From JAWKTM01 sp041399085 (GTDB taxonomy: Bacteria > Planctomycetota > Planctomycetia > Pirellulales > Pirellulaceae): DNA of 48,451 nt. Under the pieces are notes generated by a model, which saw only the letters and a program-made list of their open reading frames with translations, was not told the DNA's origin and did not search any database. The translations under genes and the position numbers were made by a program. Each line of letters starts with the position of its first letter. Position 1 is the stretch's first letter. Positions 1-10,117 of the stretch are shown in pieces. Location of the stretch: NCBI GenBank assembly GCA_041399085.1, contig JAWKTM010000057.1, positions 1-48,451 on the forward strand, given 5' to 3'.

Positions 1-3000
1 ACACCGTTATTGTCCAAGCGATTCAGGCGGACGAGCGGACCGTGGTTGGCGTCGAACCCGGCAACGCGATCCACGGTACCCGTCGAGCGTCCGTAGTCGC
101 CGATAACCTCATGCGTCAGAGAATTGGCGTTGATGGTGATGAACGGACCCGCGTTGTCGCGGGCGATGTTGTCCAGAATCAATGGCTGCGCGCCGCGAGC
201 AAAAATCGTGGCTTCCAGGTTGTATCCACGTCCGAAACGAGTAACGGGACCTTGTCCACCAATACCAGCCGCATTGTCCTCGATCACCGAGTGCGCCAAC
301 CGAAATTCGGCCTGATGCACTTCGATTACATTGAAGGCTTTGGTCGTACCTTCGATCTTGTTGATACCACCGCCAAACGCGATTAACGCATGGTCGATAC
401 TGCCGCTGCTGAGCGGACCAAAGAACAGACCGCCCCAATCGCCGGGCTGCGGCGAACTCTCGCCACCCGTCTGTCGGTCATCGTTGTTCGTATCGAACGT
501 ACCGCCCGCGCCGTAAGTATCGTCCAACCGCGAGGTGAAGATCACTTCGCGACCGTCGGTTCCTTCGGCCAAGAGTTGAGCTCCAAACGTGACCTCGATC
601 CGCGCTCCTTCCATCTTGACGACGGTCCCCGGATCGATCTTCAGGCGAGCGTCAAGACGGGCCCGAATCACGCCAAACGACGAGGCATCGAGCGTGCCTC
701 CGATGGCCGAGCCATCATCGGTATAACTTGCCGCGTCGGCGGGGATTTCGGCGACTAAGGTATACGGACTAATGCCACCTACCTCGCTTCGATAAATCCG
801 CTTGGAGACGAATTGTCCCGTGGCCGATGGTAGATTGTCGAGCTGAATACCGCCTTCGATCGGCGAGCCGCCAATGGTGATGGGCGAAGTGGGATCGCTG
901 GAGGCCCCTTCCTTTCCCGTGGCATCCACGAACACGACACGATAATTGTAAGAGCCCGAGGACAACGACCCGCGCACGATGGATGTTAGAGTAACATTGT
1001 CAGCCGAAGGAGGATCTCGCTGGAGGATGCCGCCGGCCATGCTGCCATCGTCAACATATTGATCATCCGACTTATTGATTTCGGCAACCAACTCAAACAC
1101 ACCGGGATTCGTCACATCCTCACGATAAATGCGTCGCGAGACGAAATCCTCGTCGGCTGGAGGCAACTGACTGATACGAATCGAACCGAGACCGCCCAGT
1201 GTCACGGCTGGCGTGGCCGTCGAAGGCCGACCTTCGAAGCCGTCGCGATCCACGAACACTAGCTTGTAGCGGTACGTTCCGGGCACCAGCGAGCCGCCGG
1301 TTTGGGGCGTGAAGGTCAGCAAATCGATGGGCGGGCGGCTGAGGTCGAGGAACGGGTCGCCCTGACTGCCCTTGATTTGCAAATTCTCCGACAATACATG
1401 AACGATATCCGTGTCATCGAATCGTCCCGAAACTGTTAATGGACGCAACGAATTGCCCGCGGGCGTCCGAATCTTGATGAACAGACCGTTGGTCGAATTC
1501 ATCTCTAGTTGGTTGCCGTAAATGTCGGGACCGACACGGCTGTAATCGGACGTAAACTGGCCGGCTCGTTGAAACCGTGGGGCCAGGAAATTTGTCTCGT
1601 CGAAACTATTAGGGTCGGCCGACATGGCGGCGTCGGCACTTCGGCTAATTTTGTTAAATGAGATTGTCGGTCGCGCTTCCAGCATCTGGATGGGGTTAAC
1701 AATCTGCTGGACCGAATCGATCTTTACATTTCCACCACCGCCATAACGGATGTCCGCGTGATTTACATAGTTGAGAAAGACGCCCTCGTCTTCATAATTG
1801 AAACGGGATTCGGCGTTGTCCAGATCGTTGCGGAAAACGATGCCGCCCCAGTTTCCGGCCGCGGGAGTCGTGGCGGGCAAGTGTGCGTCTTGACCGATCG
1901 TCTCATCCAGCCACGATGTGAAATACACATTGCGCTCGGGAGTTCCCAGAACCTGCAGGGCCGAACCGCTACGGTTCACCCCCAAACTGGAACTGCCCAC
2001 GCCAATCCGCGAGTCGCGCAATTTGAAGATCGCACCCGGTTCGATCATCACGGTAACGCCAAGCGGCACTTCCATCGTGGTGCCGTCGTCCAGCGACTGG
2101 CCCGCCAAGGTGCTAAAGCTAACTTCATAAGCGAAATTATTCGCTAGTGTGGCGTAGCCTTCGTCCGTGGTGGCGTTGCCGGGCACGGCATCAAAGCCAC
2201 CGTTGCCCACGATGCGAATGATGTCGCCAGGGTGAGTTACGCCAAACGCATTGGCGCGAGCGGGGTTCGCAATGTTGTTGAATGGGTGGGCCTCGGTTCC
2301 GTCTGCATTCGGACCAGCGGTCTTATCGACGAAGATCGTACGCCCATGAATTTGAATACCGTTGTCTTGCAGGCTGATGTTGACACTTCGCTCGCCAATT
2401 AACGTCAATACCGGACTGGCCAAATCCTCTTGGAAGGCATCGGTGAGGAACGAATTGCCGCTGACGGTTTGAGCTTTTATGGCCGCTGCCAACTTGCCCG
2501 CGATGGTTACCGCCGTGTCGCCGGGAACTAGGTTCACAGGGATGTTGCCCGCGCCCAGCGTACCGGAACCACTACGCATTAGTTGAAAGCGTCGCTGCAC
2601 ATTGTTGCGATTCAAGACCGTGATCACTTGCTGATCCGGCATCTGATCGTAATTGCGCGTGATTTCCAGGGTTCGATACAGTTGTTGGGTCTGGAACCAG
2701 AAGTTATAAACGCCGCCCGGCACGCCATCGGCATCGCCGTCCAGCGGTGTGAGGTCGCCGTCGCGGTCGCGAATCGTGGCTTCGTCGTCGACCTCGGATC
2801 GGAAGTTCAGTTGCAGGTCATAAACACCTTGGCTCTTGCCGCCCAGGCCGGTGTCTTCGATCGTTGGGTCGTAATTGGAATTGCCCGCCGCGCTGACAGC
2901 CACATAATACGTTCCGGCTCCCAATGCCAATTCCAAATAGGAGTCGGAGCTGAAATAGTCATCGTTCTGTGATAGCAGAACCCGCGTGCCATCGGGGTTC

Positions 3001-6000
3001 TCGCGATACAGTCGCAGCACCGTGTCCAGCAAGCTCGAATTCGCTTGGCGTTCGGCAAACGTTTCGGCCGTGAATAAGCCTTCTTTGCCGTCCGGCAGGT
3101 CGATGGTGAACCGATAGAGATCGACGTCGACGCCGTCTGGCCGGTAGAGATACTGGCCATGAACGATATCGTGGTTTCCAGGAAAGATCGGTTCGGGCGT
3201 GGGCTCATTCGGATACGTCGTGTTTCCCATTGCCATGACGGTCGTCACGGGAAGATCGCTGGCTAAATCCAACCCCAGCATCGCGCCGATGCCTCGCATG
3301 GCATTAATAAACCAGGACGAGTTCGCGCCGACGTTGGATATCACTCCGCCGTATTCATCATTCCAAGTACGCGAGGCATCCATGACCAACATACTGCTGC
3401 CGAAGCGCGGATCGATGCGAACTCGGAATCCCGCGCTGTTAAAATCCAACACGTCTGGGAAGGCCGGATCCAGCGTGTCCATTACGCCGGTTACAATGGT
3501 CAAACCCTCGGATTCGGTTTCCAAGAACTGCACGCCCAAATTGGCCGACCATAATTGGAAGGCTTCGCGGGCGCGGTCCTTTTGCCGCTCGGTGATGACG
3601 TTTTGCAGACCCGTATTGGTGGAATCGTATTGCGACTTGAAGTTGTAAAAGATTGTGGTAACACCGGGTGTTACATCGGGGCCGAACGAGACATTGATAT
3701 GTTGCTCGACGCCTTGCCCGGCTTCTAATGGAATGTCGCGGTGTCCCGGCTCGTCATTGCCGCCGGGGAAGTCCAACAAGAAGGGTTGAGCCGAGATGGC
3801 GCCCGAGATGATGATCCCTTGTGAGGTCTTCGACATGCCTTTGACGGTCGGGTCGAACGAGATGCTACGGTCGTTGGTCAGATAGACCCGGTCTCCCAAC
3901 TGGGACGCTCGTACCCGGAAATCGGGATTCGCCGCGGCGCTGTGCGCGTTGATCGCATTGGTAATTGCCGAAGCAATCGCCTGTTCGTCCATCGCGTTGG
4001 TAATCAACACGGGCTTGGCATTCGGGTTAACTAGGGCTCCGGTCTTGTCGAATTCAAACAGCATCGCCACGCCACGATCGTTTACCACCGTAAACGTCTG
4101 GCCATCGACAAACGCAGTCGGGCCGCCCGATCCCTTGCCGGTAATCAGCAACACGGCGCCGGTGTCGAAACGGGTCTGAATCGTTTGCTCGATGCCGACG
4201 GCAACCGTGCCCAGATCGATGGACCGGTCACCACTGAATTGCACGCGGTTACCAGCCGCCGTGGCCACCACGCCGATGCCGGCGCCGTTGACCGCGATGG
4301 CCAACGCCAACGCCATGTCGTTCACCGTAAAGGCATTCGTGGGCAAATAGGGCACGACCGTTCCGCCCGCGATGCCCGCATGTTGGTCGACGACCAGCAG
4401 GCCGTTCACCGTCGTCGCCGAAACCATGACTTGGTCATTGTGCCCCAAATGCAGCCGGCCGCCGTTCATCGGCGCAAGAGAGAATCGTCCGGCCATTAGC
4501 TCGCCCGCCATTGTGGGAGCGGCAACCAAAGTGCTATCAATAGCGGCCTGCACCTTCGCGCGAATCGCGTCGGCCGTATCCATGGTCGGATCAAAGTCGA
4601 TCTGGACATCGCCAGTCAACGGAGTCGGAACCGCGAGCGTGCTATCCTTGAATTCAAAGACGACCGGCGCATTCACACCATCGTTGATAGTTAGCTTGTC
4701 GCCGTCGACTAAATCCGCTCCGGCTGGCAATGTGATCCAATTACCAGCGTCGAGTTCAAATGTATGAGACACGCCGCCCGCGTTTTCCGTGACGGAAAGC
4801 GTTTGGCCATCGGCGAAGGTCGTGCCATCGCCGGTCATAACCAGCACCGAGCCCAGGTCGAACTTCGTTTGAAACTCTTTCCGCAGCCCCGGAACCCCGT
4901 CGCTCAGATCAATTCGCGAATCGCCTTCCAGCTCGATCTTATTGCCAGACAGACGAGCCGTGACGCCGAAATTGGCGCCATTAATCGACGAGACAATCGC
5001 CTGCACCAATTGGGATTGAGTCTGCGTCGGCCGGAAACTGATGCCGATCGCATCCGAGTCGTTCAAGGCGGGCGGCGAATCGCTGTCGAACTCGAACTTG
5101 CGAGTCACCGGCGTCGGGCCGCTCGTATCCGTAATGAAGAAGAACTCGCCGTCCGCGAACGCATTGCCGCTGCCGGTCACAACCAACACGGGGCCCAAAT
5201 CGGTATTGTCGGACAGATCGGTCGCCGTGTCGAAACTGGAACCGAGCCCCAGCAACCGCAGCGGCGAATACGAGATGTCGGGCGTCGCAATATTCGTATT
5301 GGCTGTGCTAGGGCCGCTAATTAACGTGGCTGTCACCAGCCGGCGAGCCTGCGGGTGCCGATTCATCGCGTCGATCAATTGTCGAGCGGTGGTTTCGTCC
5401 CCCACGCTCGAATTCAAATCGACGGAGATCGTCTTATTAGCCACCGAGATGATCGGCTCTCCCGCGCCGCCTTGATCGTGCTTGGTGAACACCAGCGAAA
5501 TGCCGTCTTCGCCCGATTGAACGGCCGTGAATTGGACGACGACTTGGTCCTGCGTGTTGAAGTCCGTGGCAACTTGCATCACCGGCGCCAACTGCTGCGG
5601 CGGCAACGGCGCGGCTTCGTCCGTGCCGATTCGCAGCCGGAATGTGCCCGGACCGATTTCGTTACCCGTATCGGGATCGATCAGCTCGTCCAGATTCTGG
5701 GCGAACTTCAGCGTCGCCTTGTTTTCGCCCGCGTTGTATGTGACCCGCGTTGGCTTGACGACGATGTCGTCCGTGTTGCGCACCGAATCGGCGGTGAAGA
5801 TCAATTGATAGAAGTCGGGATTCTCGGCCGACTCGCGCGTCGGATTGCCATTGTCGTCGTTGACGACATGGAGCTTGTCGTTGTTGAAATAAACTTCGAT
5901 GATGTCGCGGTCTTGTTGCACAACGCCATTTGAAACGTTGCGGACCGGCTGTGGCACAACGGCCACGACCTGCGGAGCTAGGTCCAGCTCGAAGTTGACC

Positions 6001-6557
6001 ACTTGGTCGATGCCATTGTCCAAACCGTCGTCCGTCAAATCTCCGAAGGCCAGCCGATCGGTTCGGCCGGGCTGAGGCAACGAGCGCAGAGCGTTCGGCC
6101 CCTTGCCGAGAATGCGAATTTGATAGTTGTCGTCCGGCAGCGTTTCCTTAAACCGCAGCACGACCTCGTTTTGCTTCGGAGCGGCATTCACTCCGAGGAA
6201 GCCGGGCGTGATCGTGACCTCGTTGCCGTCGTTGAACGAGCCGTCGTTGCCGCTTCGCACGACTTGGATGCCAACCACGCCGGTCGCCAAGTTCAGCGTG
6301 GCCGGATCAATCTGTTGGTCGCGGTCGAAACGGAACGTCAGATCGGTCGGCGCCACTTGGCGCACGTCGCCATCCAACAAGAGATTACCGTCGGTCGGCT
6401 GGATGCCACCCAATTGTGGGCCGAGCGCCAGCAGCCGCCGGTCTTCCAATTGTTCCAGCAAGAGCTTCCGTTGTTCATCGCGCAAACGACGTCGGTTGTT
6501 GACCTTACGATCGCGTGGCGAACCAGAAGATGACGATGAGGAACCCCGAAAAGTCAT
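1..6557 (-). CDS. Giant exported planctomycete protein (LEDRRLLA type), partial at left edge
   Basis: An uninterrupted frame starts at ATG 6557 and leaves the window after about 2185 codons, so the C-terminus is missing. Residues 34-44 read LEQLEDRRLLA, after a basic N-terminus with a Ser run at 6-11; this signature marks very large planctomycete exported proteins and may be a targeting signal (inference). About 456-900 holds repeats built on an FADG(Q/E)xF...FEFD pattern, near residues 456, 571 and 799. About 1000-1110 resembles a matrixin-like peptidase, but the zinc site is degenerate (R1088-G-I-G-A1092...G1095..L1098). About 1140-1255 fits a PPC (pre-peptidase C-terminal) domain. From about 1400 come beta-helix-like segments (GNWGG near 1569, GDWGG near 2039) and two ~95-residue repeats at about 1750-1842 and 1856-1952. 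It is probably a surface or extracellular structural protein. Function unknown. Confidence 0.9.
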   Translation of the reverse strand, partial: MTFRGSSSSSSGSPRDRKVNNRRRLRDEQRKLLLEQLEDRRLLALGPQLGGIQPTDGNLLLDGDVRQVAPTDLTFRFDRDQQIDPATLNLATGVVGIQVVRSGNDGSFNDGNEVTITPGFLGVNAAPKQNEVVLRFKETLPDDNYQIRILGKGPNALRSLPQPGRTDRLAFGDLTDDGLDNGIDQVVNFELDLAPQVVAVVPQPVRNVSNGVVQQDRDIIEVYFNNDKLHVVNDDNGNPTRESAENPDFYQLIFTADSVRNTDDIVVKPTRVTYNAGENKATLKFAQNLDELIDPDTGNEIGPGTFRLRIGTDEAAPLPPQQLAPVMQVATDFNTQDQVVVQFTAVQSGEDGISLVFTKHDQGGAGEPIISVANKTISVDLNSSVGDETTARQLIDAMNRHPQARRLVTATLISGPSTANTNIATPDISYSPLRLLGLGSSFDTATDLSDNTDLGPVLVVTGSGNAFADGEFFFITDTSGPTPVTRKFEFDSDSPPALNDSDAIGISFRPTQTQSQLVQAIVSSINGANFGVTARLSGNKIELEGDSRIDLSDGVPGLRKEFQTKFDLGSVLVMTGDGTTFADGQTLSVTENAGGVSHTFELDAGNWITLPAGADLVDGDKLTINDGVNAPVVFEFKDSTLAVPTPLTGDVQIDFDPTMDTADAIRAKVQAAIDSTLVAAPTMAGELMAGRFSLAPMNGGRLHLGHNDQVMVSATTVNGLLVVDQHAGIAGGTVVPYLPTNAFTVNDMALALAIAVNGAGIGVVATAAGNRVQFSGDRSIDLGTVAVGIEQTIQTRFDTGAVLLITGKGSGGPTAFVDGQTFTVVNDRGVAMLFEFDKTGALVNPNAKPVLITNAMDEQAIASAITNAINAHSAAANPDFRVRASQLGDRVYLTNDRSISFDPTVKGMSKTSQGIIISGAISAQPFLLDFPGGNDEPGHRDIPLEAGQGVEQHINVSFGPDVTPGVTTIFYNFKSQYDSTNTGLQNVITERQKDRAREAFQLWSANLGVQFLETESEGLTIVTGVMDTLDPAFPDVLDFNSAGFRVRIDPRFGSSMLVMDASRTWNDEYGGVISNVGANSSWFINAMRGIGAMLGLDLASDLPVTTVMAMGNTTYPNEPTPEPIFPGNHDIVHGQYLYRPDGVDVDLYRFTIDLPDGKEGLFTAETFAERQANSSLLDTVLRLYRENPDGTRVLLSQNDDYFSSDSYLELALGAGTYYVAVSAAGNSNYDPTIEDTGLGGKSQGVYDLQLNFRSEVDDEATIRDRDGDLTPLDGDADGVPGGVYNFWFQTQQLYRTLEITRNYDQMPDQQVITVLNRNNVQRRFQLMRSGSGTLGAGNIPVNLVPGDTAVTIAGKLAAAIKAQTVSGNSFLTDAFQEDLASPVLTLIGERSVNISLQDNGIQIHGRTIFVDKTAGPNADGTEAHPFNNIANPARANAFGVTHPGDIIRIVGNGGFDAVPGNATTDEGYATLANNFAYEVSFSTLAGQSLDDGTTMEVPLGVTVMIEPGAIFKLRDSRIGVGSSSLGVNRSGSALQVLGTPERNVYFTSWLDETIGQDAHLPATTPAAGNWGGIVFRNDLDNAESRFNYEDEGVFLNYVNHADIRYGGGGNVKIDSVQQIVNPIQMLEARPTISFNKISRSADAAMSADPNSFDETNFLAPRFQRAGQFTSDYSRVGPDIYGNQLEMNSTNGLFIKIRTPAGNSLRPLTVSGRFDDTDIVHVLSENLQIKGSQGDPFLDLSRPPIDLLTFTPQTGGSLVPGTYRYKLVFVDRDGFEGRPSTATPAVTLGGLGSIRISQLPPADEDFVSRRIYREDVTNPGVFELVAEINKSDDQYVDDGSMAGGILQRDPPSADNVTLTSIVRGSLSSGSYNYRVVFVDATGKEGASSDPTSPITIGGSPIEGGIQLDNLPSATGQFVSKRIYRSEVGGISPYTLVAEIPADAASYTDDGSAIGGTLDASSFGVIRARLDARLKIDPGTVVKMEGARIEVTFGAQLLAEGTDGREVIFTSRLDDTYGAGGTFDTNNDDRQTGGESSPQPGDWGGLFFGPLSSGSIDHALIAFGGGINKIEGTTKAFNVIEVHQAEFRLAHSVIEDNAAGIGGQGPVTRFGRGYNLEATIFARGAQPLILDNIARDNAGPFITINANSLTHEVIGDYGRSTGTVDRVAGFDANHGPLVRLNRLDNNG

Positions 6558-7138
6558 GCACTGGACCTCTGATAAGGGGGTGTCAGTTGAATCAGCCGAG
6601 ACCGACACCCGGGCTTCAGCGAACCGCCCAGAACGGCGGCGCGAATGTTACAAGATGTTCCAAAATTGTGGCCTGAAAGGCCCTTTCCGACGATGGCAAA
6701 ACCTGCGCAAAGTGAATCACCGCTTAGGGATTTGGTCGATTATAATTGGGCCAGAAGGCATTGCAAACGCTGTTGGGGGGCACGCTTTTCAAATTCACTA
6801 AAGTCCCCAGTCTTACAATCCGAAAGCGCTGCCTCGACGGCCGTTACAGATCGGAAACCAGCCGTCGTTTGCTGAGACGAGGGCCCGACTCGAATCCGGA
6901 ACAACGCTGTAAGTCATTGATGAGTAACAGCTTGAACCAAAACGAAAGTCCACGGCGCGGCGCGGCCGCGCGAGACATCGCAGTTTGGATGCAACGCAGC
7001 GCCTGAAGTTCCCTCTCCGTCGCAAATCATGGACGAACTGGCGCGATCGGAACAGCTAGACCGAAGCTGGCGACGCGGTTCCCAGATCAAGCCGAGAGGT
7101 CCAAGTGCGACCTAGTGGCGGATCATACAGAGCGCACG
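6558..7138. other. Intergenic region upstream of the giant gene
   Basis: No convincing gene is seen on either strand; the short open frames have no ribosome site or recognisable content. It holds the candidate promoter at 6739-6767 and, at 7103-7115, a GTGCGACCTA motif that recurs upstream of the GAF-HlyD operon at 13402-13414. Confidence 0.6.
6739..6767 (-). promoter_or_regulatory. Candidate sigma70-type promoter for the giant gene
   Basis: On the minus strand TTTGCA (6767-6762) is separated by 17 bases from a perfect TATAAT (6744-6739). The -35 matches the general consensus at 4 of 6 positions. It would start a transcript near 6732 with a leader of about 175 bases. Planctomycete promoters are poorly characterised, so this rests on the general bacterial consensus only. 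Confidence 0.35.
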
Positions 7139-7185
7139 AAAAAACGGCTGACCATCGTCCAAATTGCGACGATTTGACAGCCGTT
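7139..7185 (-). terminator. Rho-independent terminator after DUF3467 gene
   Basis: On the minus strand AACGGCTG (7185-7178) pairs with CAGCCGTT (7150-7143), enclosing a second stem ATCGTC/GACGAT (7173-7168 with 7159-7154), and the stem runs into six T (7144-7139). It lies 46 bases after the DUF3467 stop, so it should end the adaptor/M50 operon and separate it from the giant gene. Confidence 0.7.
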
Positions 7186-7230
7186 CGATTGAATTTAAGT
7201 CGACCCGATTCCCGGGCCGAATCGGAAAAG

Positions 7231-7620
7231 CTACTGCTGCTGAACTCGCAGCCGCTTTTGAATATCGGTTTCCAGCACGCCGAACACCTGCTCGTGCCGA
7301 TGCACGGACATCTGCAACGCCGCCAACAGCCGCTTGGCCGTATAGAAGTTGACGATAATTCGTTGCTTCACCTGGATCGGGTCCTTCGGCACGCCGATCG
7401 GCTGGGGATTCAGCCCGAAGTCGATGATCAGCTCTTCTGGCGAACCGGTCACTCGGCAAAAGTTCGCGTACAGAGCCATCGCGTCCGAGTCGTCCACCTG
7501 CAACTGAACGGGCTGTTGTCGTTGCTGGCCGGCTTGACCCGCTGCCGCGCCTTGGTCGACCGCCGCCGGTTGATCTTCCACGGCCACCGCGCCTTCACCT
7601 TCGGTCTTTTCCTTCGCCAT
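7231..7620 (-). CDS. DUF3467 family protein
   Basis: A 129-residue protein. The first ~40 residues are low-complexity (Glu, Ala, Gln). The rest matches the DUF3467 pattern: a predicted beta-rich body with YANFCRV, DFGLNP and an IIVNFYTAKRLLAAL helix, ending in a Gln-rich tail. The ATG at 7620 is preferred to an upstream in-frame TTG because AGGGAGA sits 6-7 bases before it. It is the last gene of the minus-strand operon with the PqqD-M50-HlyD gene (184 bases upstream) and is followed by a terminator. The biochemical role of DUF3467 is not established; its position suggests an accessory part of the same system (inference). Confidence 0.85.
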   Translation of the reverse strand: MAKEKTEGEGAVAVEDQPAAVDQGAAAGQAGQQRQQPVQLQVDDSDAMALYANFCRVTGSPEELIIDFGLNPQPIGVPKDPIQVKQRIIVNFYTAKRLLAALQMSVHRHEQVFGVLETDIQKRLRVQQQ

Positions 7621-7803
7621 ACTCAATCTCCCTTTGTCTAATGCGAGAGCGTGTTGTTTGGGCCGCCATGACAGAGGCCGGCCGCAAAAGAATCGCGTTA
7701 TTGCGAATCACCGTCGGCGGCACGCCCTCGAGGCATCCAATCCGCGCGACGAAAATCCTGTTTGGTCCAAACCACCGCGGTTCGGGTCATCAACCGTTCG
7801 TGA

Positions 7804-10038
7804 CTACAGCTCGAAATGAAACGTCTTGGCCATGAATCGGAAGAATCGAGTCGAGAGCGGCTGCCAGCCTGGGTAAACTTTCGCCCGCCCTCGCAAACCG
7901 GTTCGCATCACTTCGCCCGATGCGTTCATCGGCGCTCGTGCCTGGAAAGAAGTGTCGATCGGCCGCGAAGCGCCGCTCTTGTCCATTTTCGTTTCCAACT
8001 GCCCGCCCATCTGGGATGAGAGAGCCGCGGAAGTCTGCTTCAAATCGTTCTTCGCGATCTCCTCAATCGATGTCGTATACGTTAGATTCGGAATCGCATC
8101 AATCTTGACTTCGACCTCGTTTCCAATCTTGATCAACTCAACATCCGCCTGATTGACGATCAGCACGGCTTCCATTGCTTGCGGATCGCCGATCTGACAA
8201 ACCAAATCGGAATCTTCCAAAAAGGCGCCGCGATTCGCGGCATCAAACGGCTCTCCAGTCCAAGTGGGCAAGCGACCGTCGCCGGAGGGCTGTTTGGGCC
8301 GTCCGGGCGGAGCCAACACCGTGCCGGCGACCGGAGCTTTGATTTCCAGCCGATTGAGCTCGTCTTGCTTTTCGTCGAGCTGCTCTTTGACGCTGGCCAG
8401 CAACTCCTGGGTTTGGCCGATTTGTGCGATGGCTCGCGAGTCGTCGTGCCGCTGTCGCAGCAGGCTAGTGAGCTGCGTCTGAAGCTCGCGATAGTTGCCT
8501 TCCAGGCGAGCGATCTCCAAGTACAAATCAATGCTGTCCATTCTCGCCAACACTTGCCCCGCTTCGACCTGCTGTCCGGCGGAGACGTTCACATCCACGA
8601 TACGTCCGGGAACCCCCGCAAACACCATTTCGGCGTCCCGAGGTTGAATCTCGACGGGACATTCCACGTGGAACGGCAACGGCACCCACATGGCAAATGC
8701 CAGCACGGTAGCCACCAGGGCCGCGGTCGCGGCCACTCGTTTGTATTTCACCTTGTGGATTCTCCCAGGCGTCGTGAAGAACTTCCACAGTTGCCACAGC
8801 GGTTGGACCACCAACCCGAACAAACCTGTAATGGCAACTAGTCGACCAATGATCTTCAGACCGTACGGTTCCAAAACCTGATTCAAAAACAACACAATCG
8901 AAATGACCACGACCCAGCGATAGATAACAGCCGCGATCGTGTACAAGGCAAACAGCCACTGGCGGCCTTGCGGCAAAAATGGATTCTCGGGCTGCTCGAT
9001 TCCCAAACACGTTTGAACCAGCCAACGTTTGAGAACTTCCGTGGACTTCTGGCGAAGATTCGGAATCTCCAGTATGTCCATCAGGATATAGTAACCGTCG
9101 AATCGCAATAGTGGATTGCCGTTAAACACCAACGTGCTGACCGAGCAAATGAACATCATGCTCAGACACAGGTGGTTCAATAGTCCCGGCTCGCTGAACC
9201 ACCATAAATAGGTGGCGATCGAGGCCAAAAAGACTTCGACATACATGCCGGCCGCGCCGATAAACACGCGCTGCCACTTATTAGGCAACATCCACGAATC
9301 GGAAACGTTGCAATACAAGCAGGGTGTAAACACCAACAGCATCGCGCCCAGTTCGTGACACTCGCCGCCGAATTTCTTACAACTCAACCCGTGGCCGAAC
9401 TCATGCAGCACCTTGACGGCGCCCATCGTGATCGCCAACCACAGCCAATTGCTGGGCCCGAAAAACTGATGGAACGTCGGCAAGCGACTGGAGAACTCGT
9501 CGAACTGCACCATCACCAGCGACAGCGCGCTCAGCCCCAGCATCAAGACGAAAATGATGGCCGCCGGCGAAAACAACCAGCCGGTATAAGGAATCAGCCA
9601 GTTCAGCAAGCGTTCGGGATCGAATCCCCGGAAACGAATGGCGAATACATTCGAAAATTTGCCGATCAGCTCTTTCTTCTTTTTGTCATCCCGTCGCTTC
9701 TTGAGCTGTCGACCTTGCCCGGCGGCTTGCGATACAACCAGCCCGCTACGGTGCAACATGCCGATGAATTGTTGCAAATCCTGGTACGTGATTTTCTGCG
9801 GAGTAAACTCGCGCTCGAATCGCTCCTTGATGGCCTCCAAGCTGGAATGGCCATCCAGCATATTCAGGATTGCATACTCTTCTTCATGGAACCGAAAATA
9901 GTTCAGTCCGATCGGTTCCTTAAGGACCCAGTAGCTGCGACCGCGATAGCGATGCTGACGCGCCGACAGATCCGGCCGCATCCGCAACGATAGCGGTCGC
10001 GATGAGCTGCTAACAATACTGTCGGCTAACGTCGCCAT
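7804..10038 (-). CDS. PqqD-like / M50 site-2-protease-like / HlyD fusion membrane protein
   Basis: A 744-residue protein with three parts. Residues about 25-105 look like a PqqD-type winged helix (FRFHEEEYAILNMLDG, then an SLEAIKERF helix and a Leu-rich helix), a fold that in RiPP pathways binds leader peptides. About 150-450 is a multi-span membrane region with the M50 zinc motif HEFGH at 212-216 and the second ligand motif FDGYY at 313-317; both are intact, so an active intramembrane metalloprotease is plausible. About 455-744 is a HlyD-type adaptor: lipoyl half near 465-505, a long coiled coil at about 505-570, a second lipoyl half, then a beta-barrel. The order is known from M50 proteins associated with export systems. 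It sits in an operon with two other adaptor proteins and no ATPase or RND pump. Substrate unknown; the giant exported protein next door is a candidate (inference). Confidence 0.88.
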   Translation of the reverse strand: MATLADSIVSSSSRPLSLRMRPDLSARQHRYRGRSYWVLKEPIGLNYFRFHEEEYAILNMLDGHSSLEAIKERFEREFTPQKITYQDLQQFIGMLHRSGLVVSQAAGQGRQLKKRRDDKKKKELIGKFSNVFAIRFRGFDPERLLNWLIPYTGWLFSPAAIIFVLMLGLSALSLVMVQFDEFSSRLPTFHQFFGPSNWLWLAITMGAVKVLHEFGHGLSCKKFGGECHELGAMLLVFTPCLYCNVSDSWMLPNKWQRVFIGAAGMYVEVFLASIATYLWWFSEPGLLNHLCLSMMFICSVSTLVFNGNPLLRFDGYYILMDILEIPNLRQKSTEVLKRWLVQTCLGIEQPENPFLPQGRQWLFALYTIAAVIYRWVVVISIVLFLNQVLEPYGLKIIGRLVAITGLFGLVVQPLWQLWKFFTTPGRIHKVKYKRVAATAALVATVLAFAMWVPLPFHVECPVEIQPRDAEMVFAGVPGRIVDVNVSAGQQVEAGQVLARMDSIDLYLEIARLEGNYRELQTQLTSLLRQRHDDSRAIAQIGQTQELLASVKEQLDEKQDELNRLEIKAPVAGTVLAPPGRPKQPSGDGRLPTWTGEPFDAANRGAFLEDSDLVCQIGDPQAMEAVLIVNQADVELIKIGNEVEVKIDAIPNLTYTTSIEEIAKNDLKQTSAALSSQMGGQLETKMDKSGASRPIDTSFQARAPMNASGEVMRTGLRGRAKVYPGWQPLSTRFFRFMAKTFHFEL

Positions 10039-10117
10039 GAACTGAGGTACTCGATGAGATCGCGATTGGGACTAATTGCAAACGGCGATGAACTGGCTGT
10101 TCCCGGCGGAAACTAAG

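Noticed and set aside
2807..3208. 133-codon minus-strand frame inside the giant gene
   Set aside because: It is out of frame with the long exported protein, which carries the clear domain sequence through this region.
6880..6905. CGACTCGAATCCGG as a tRNA T-arm
   Set aside because: The loop lacks the TTC start, no acceptor or anticodon stem can be built around it, and no other tRNA-like site was found in the gaps.
6917..6953. Hammerhead-ribozyme-like stretch (TTGATGAG ... CGAAAG)
   Set aside because: The core has T where the conserved C is needed, stem II does not pair, and no flanking stems I and III are seen.
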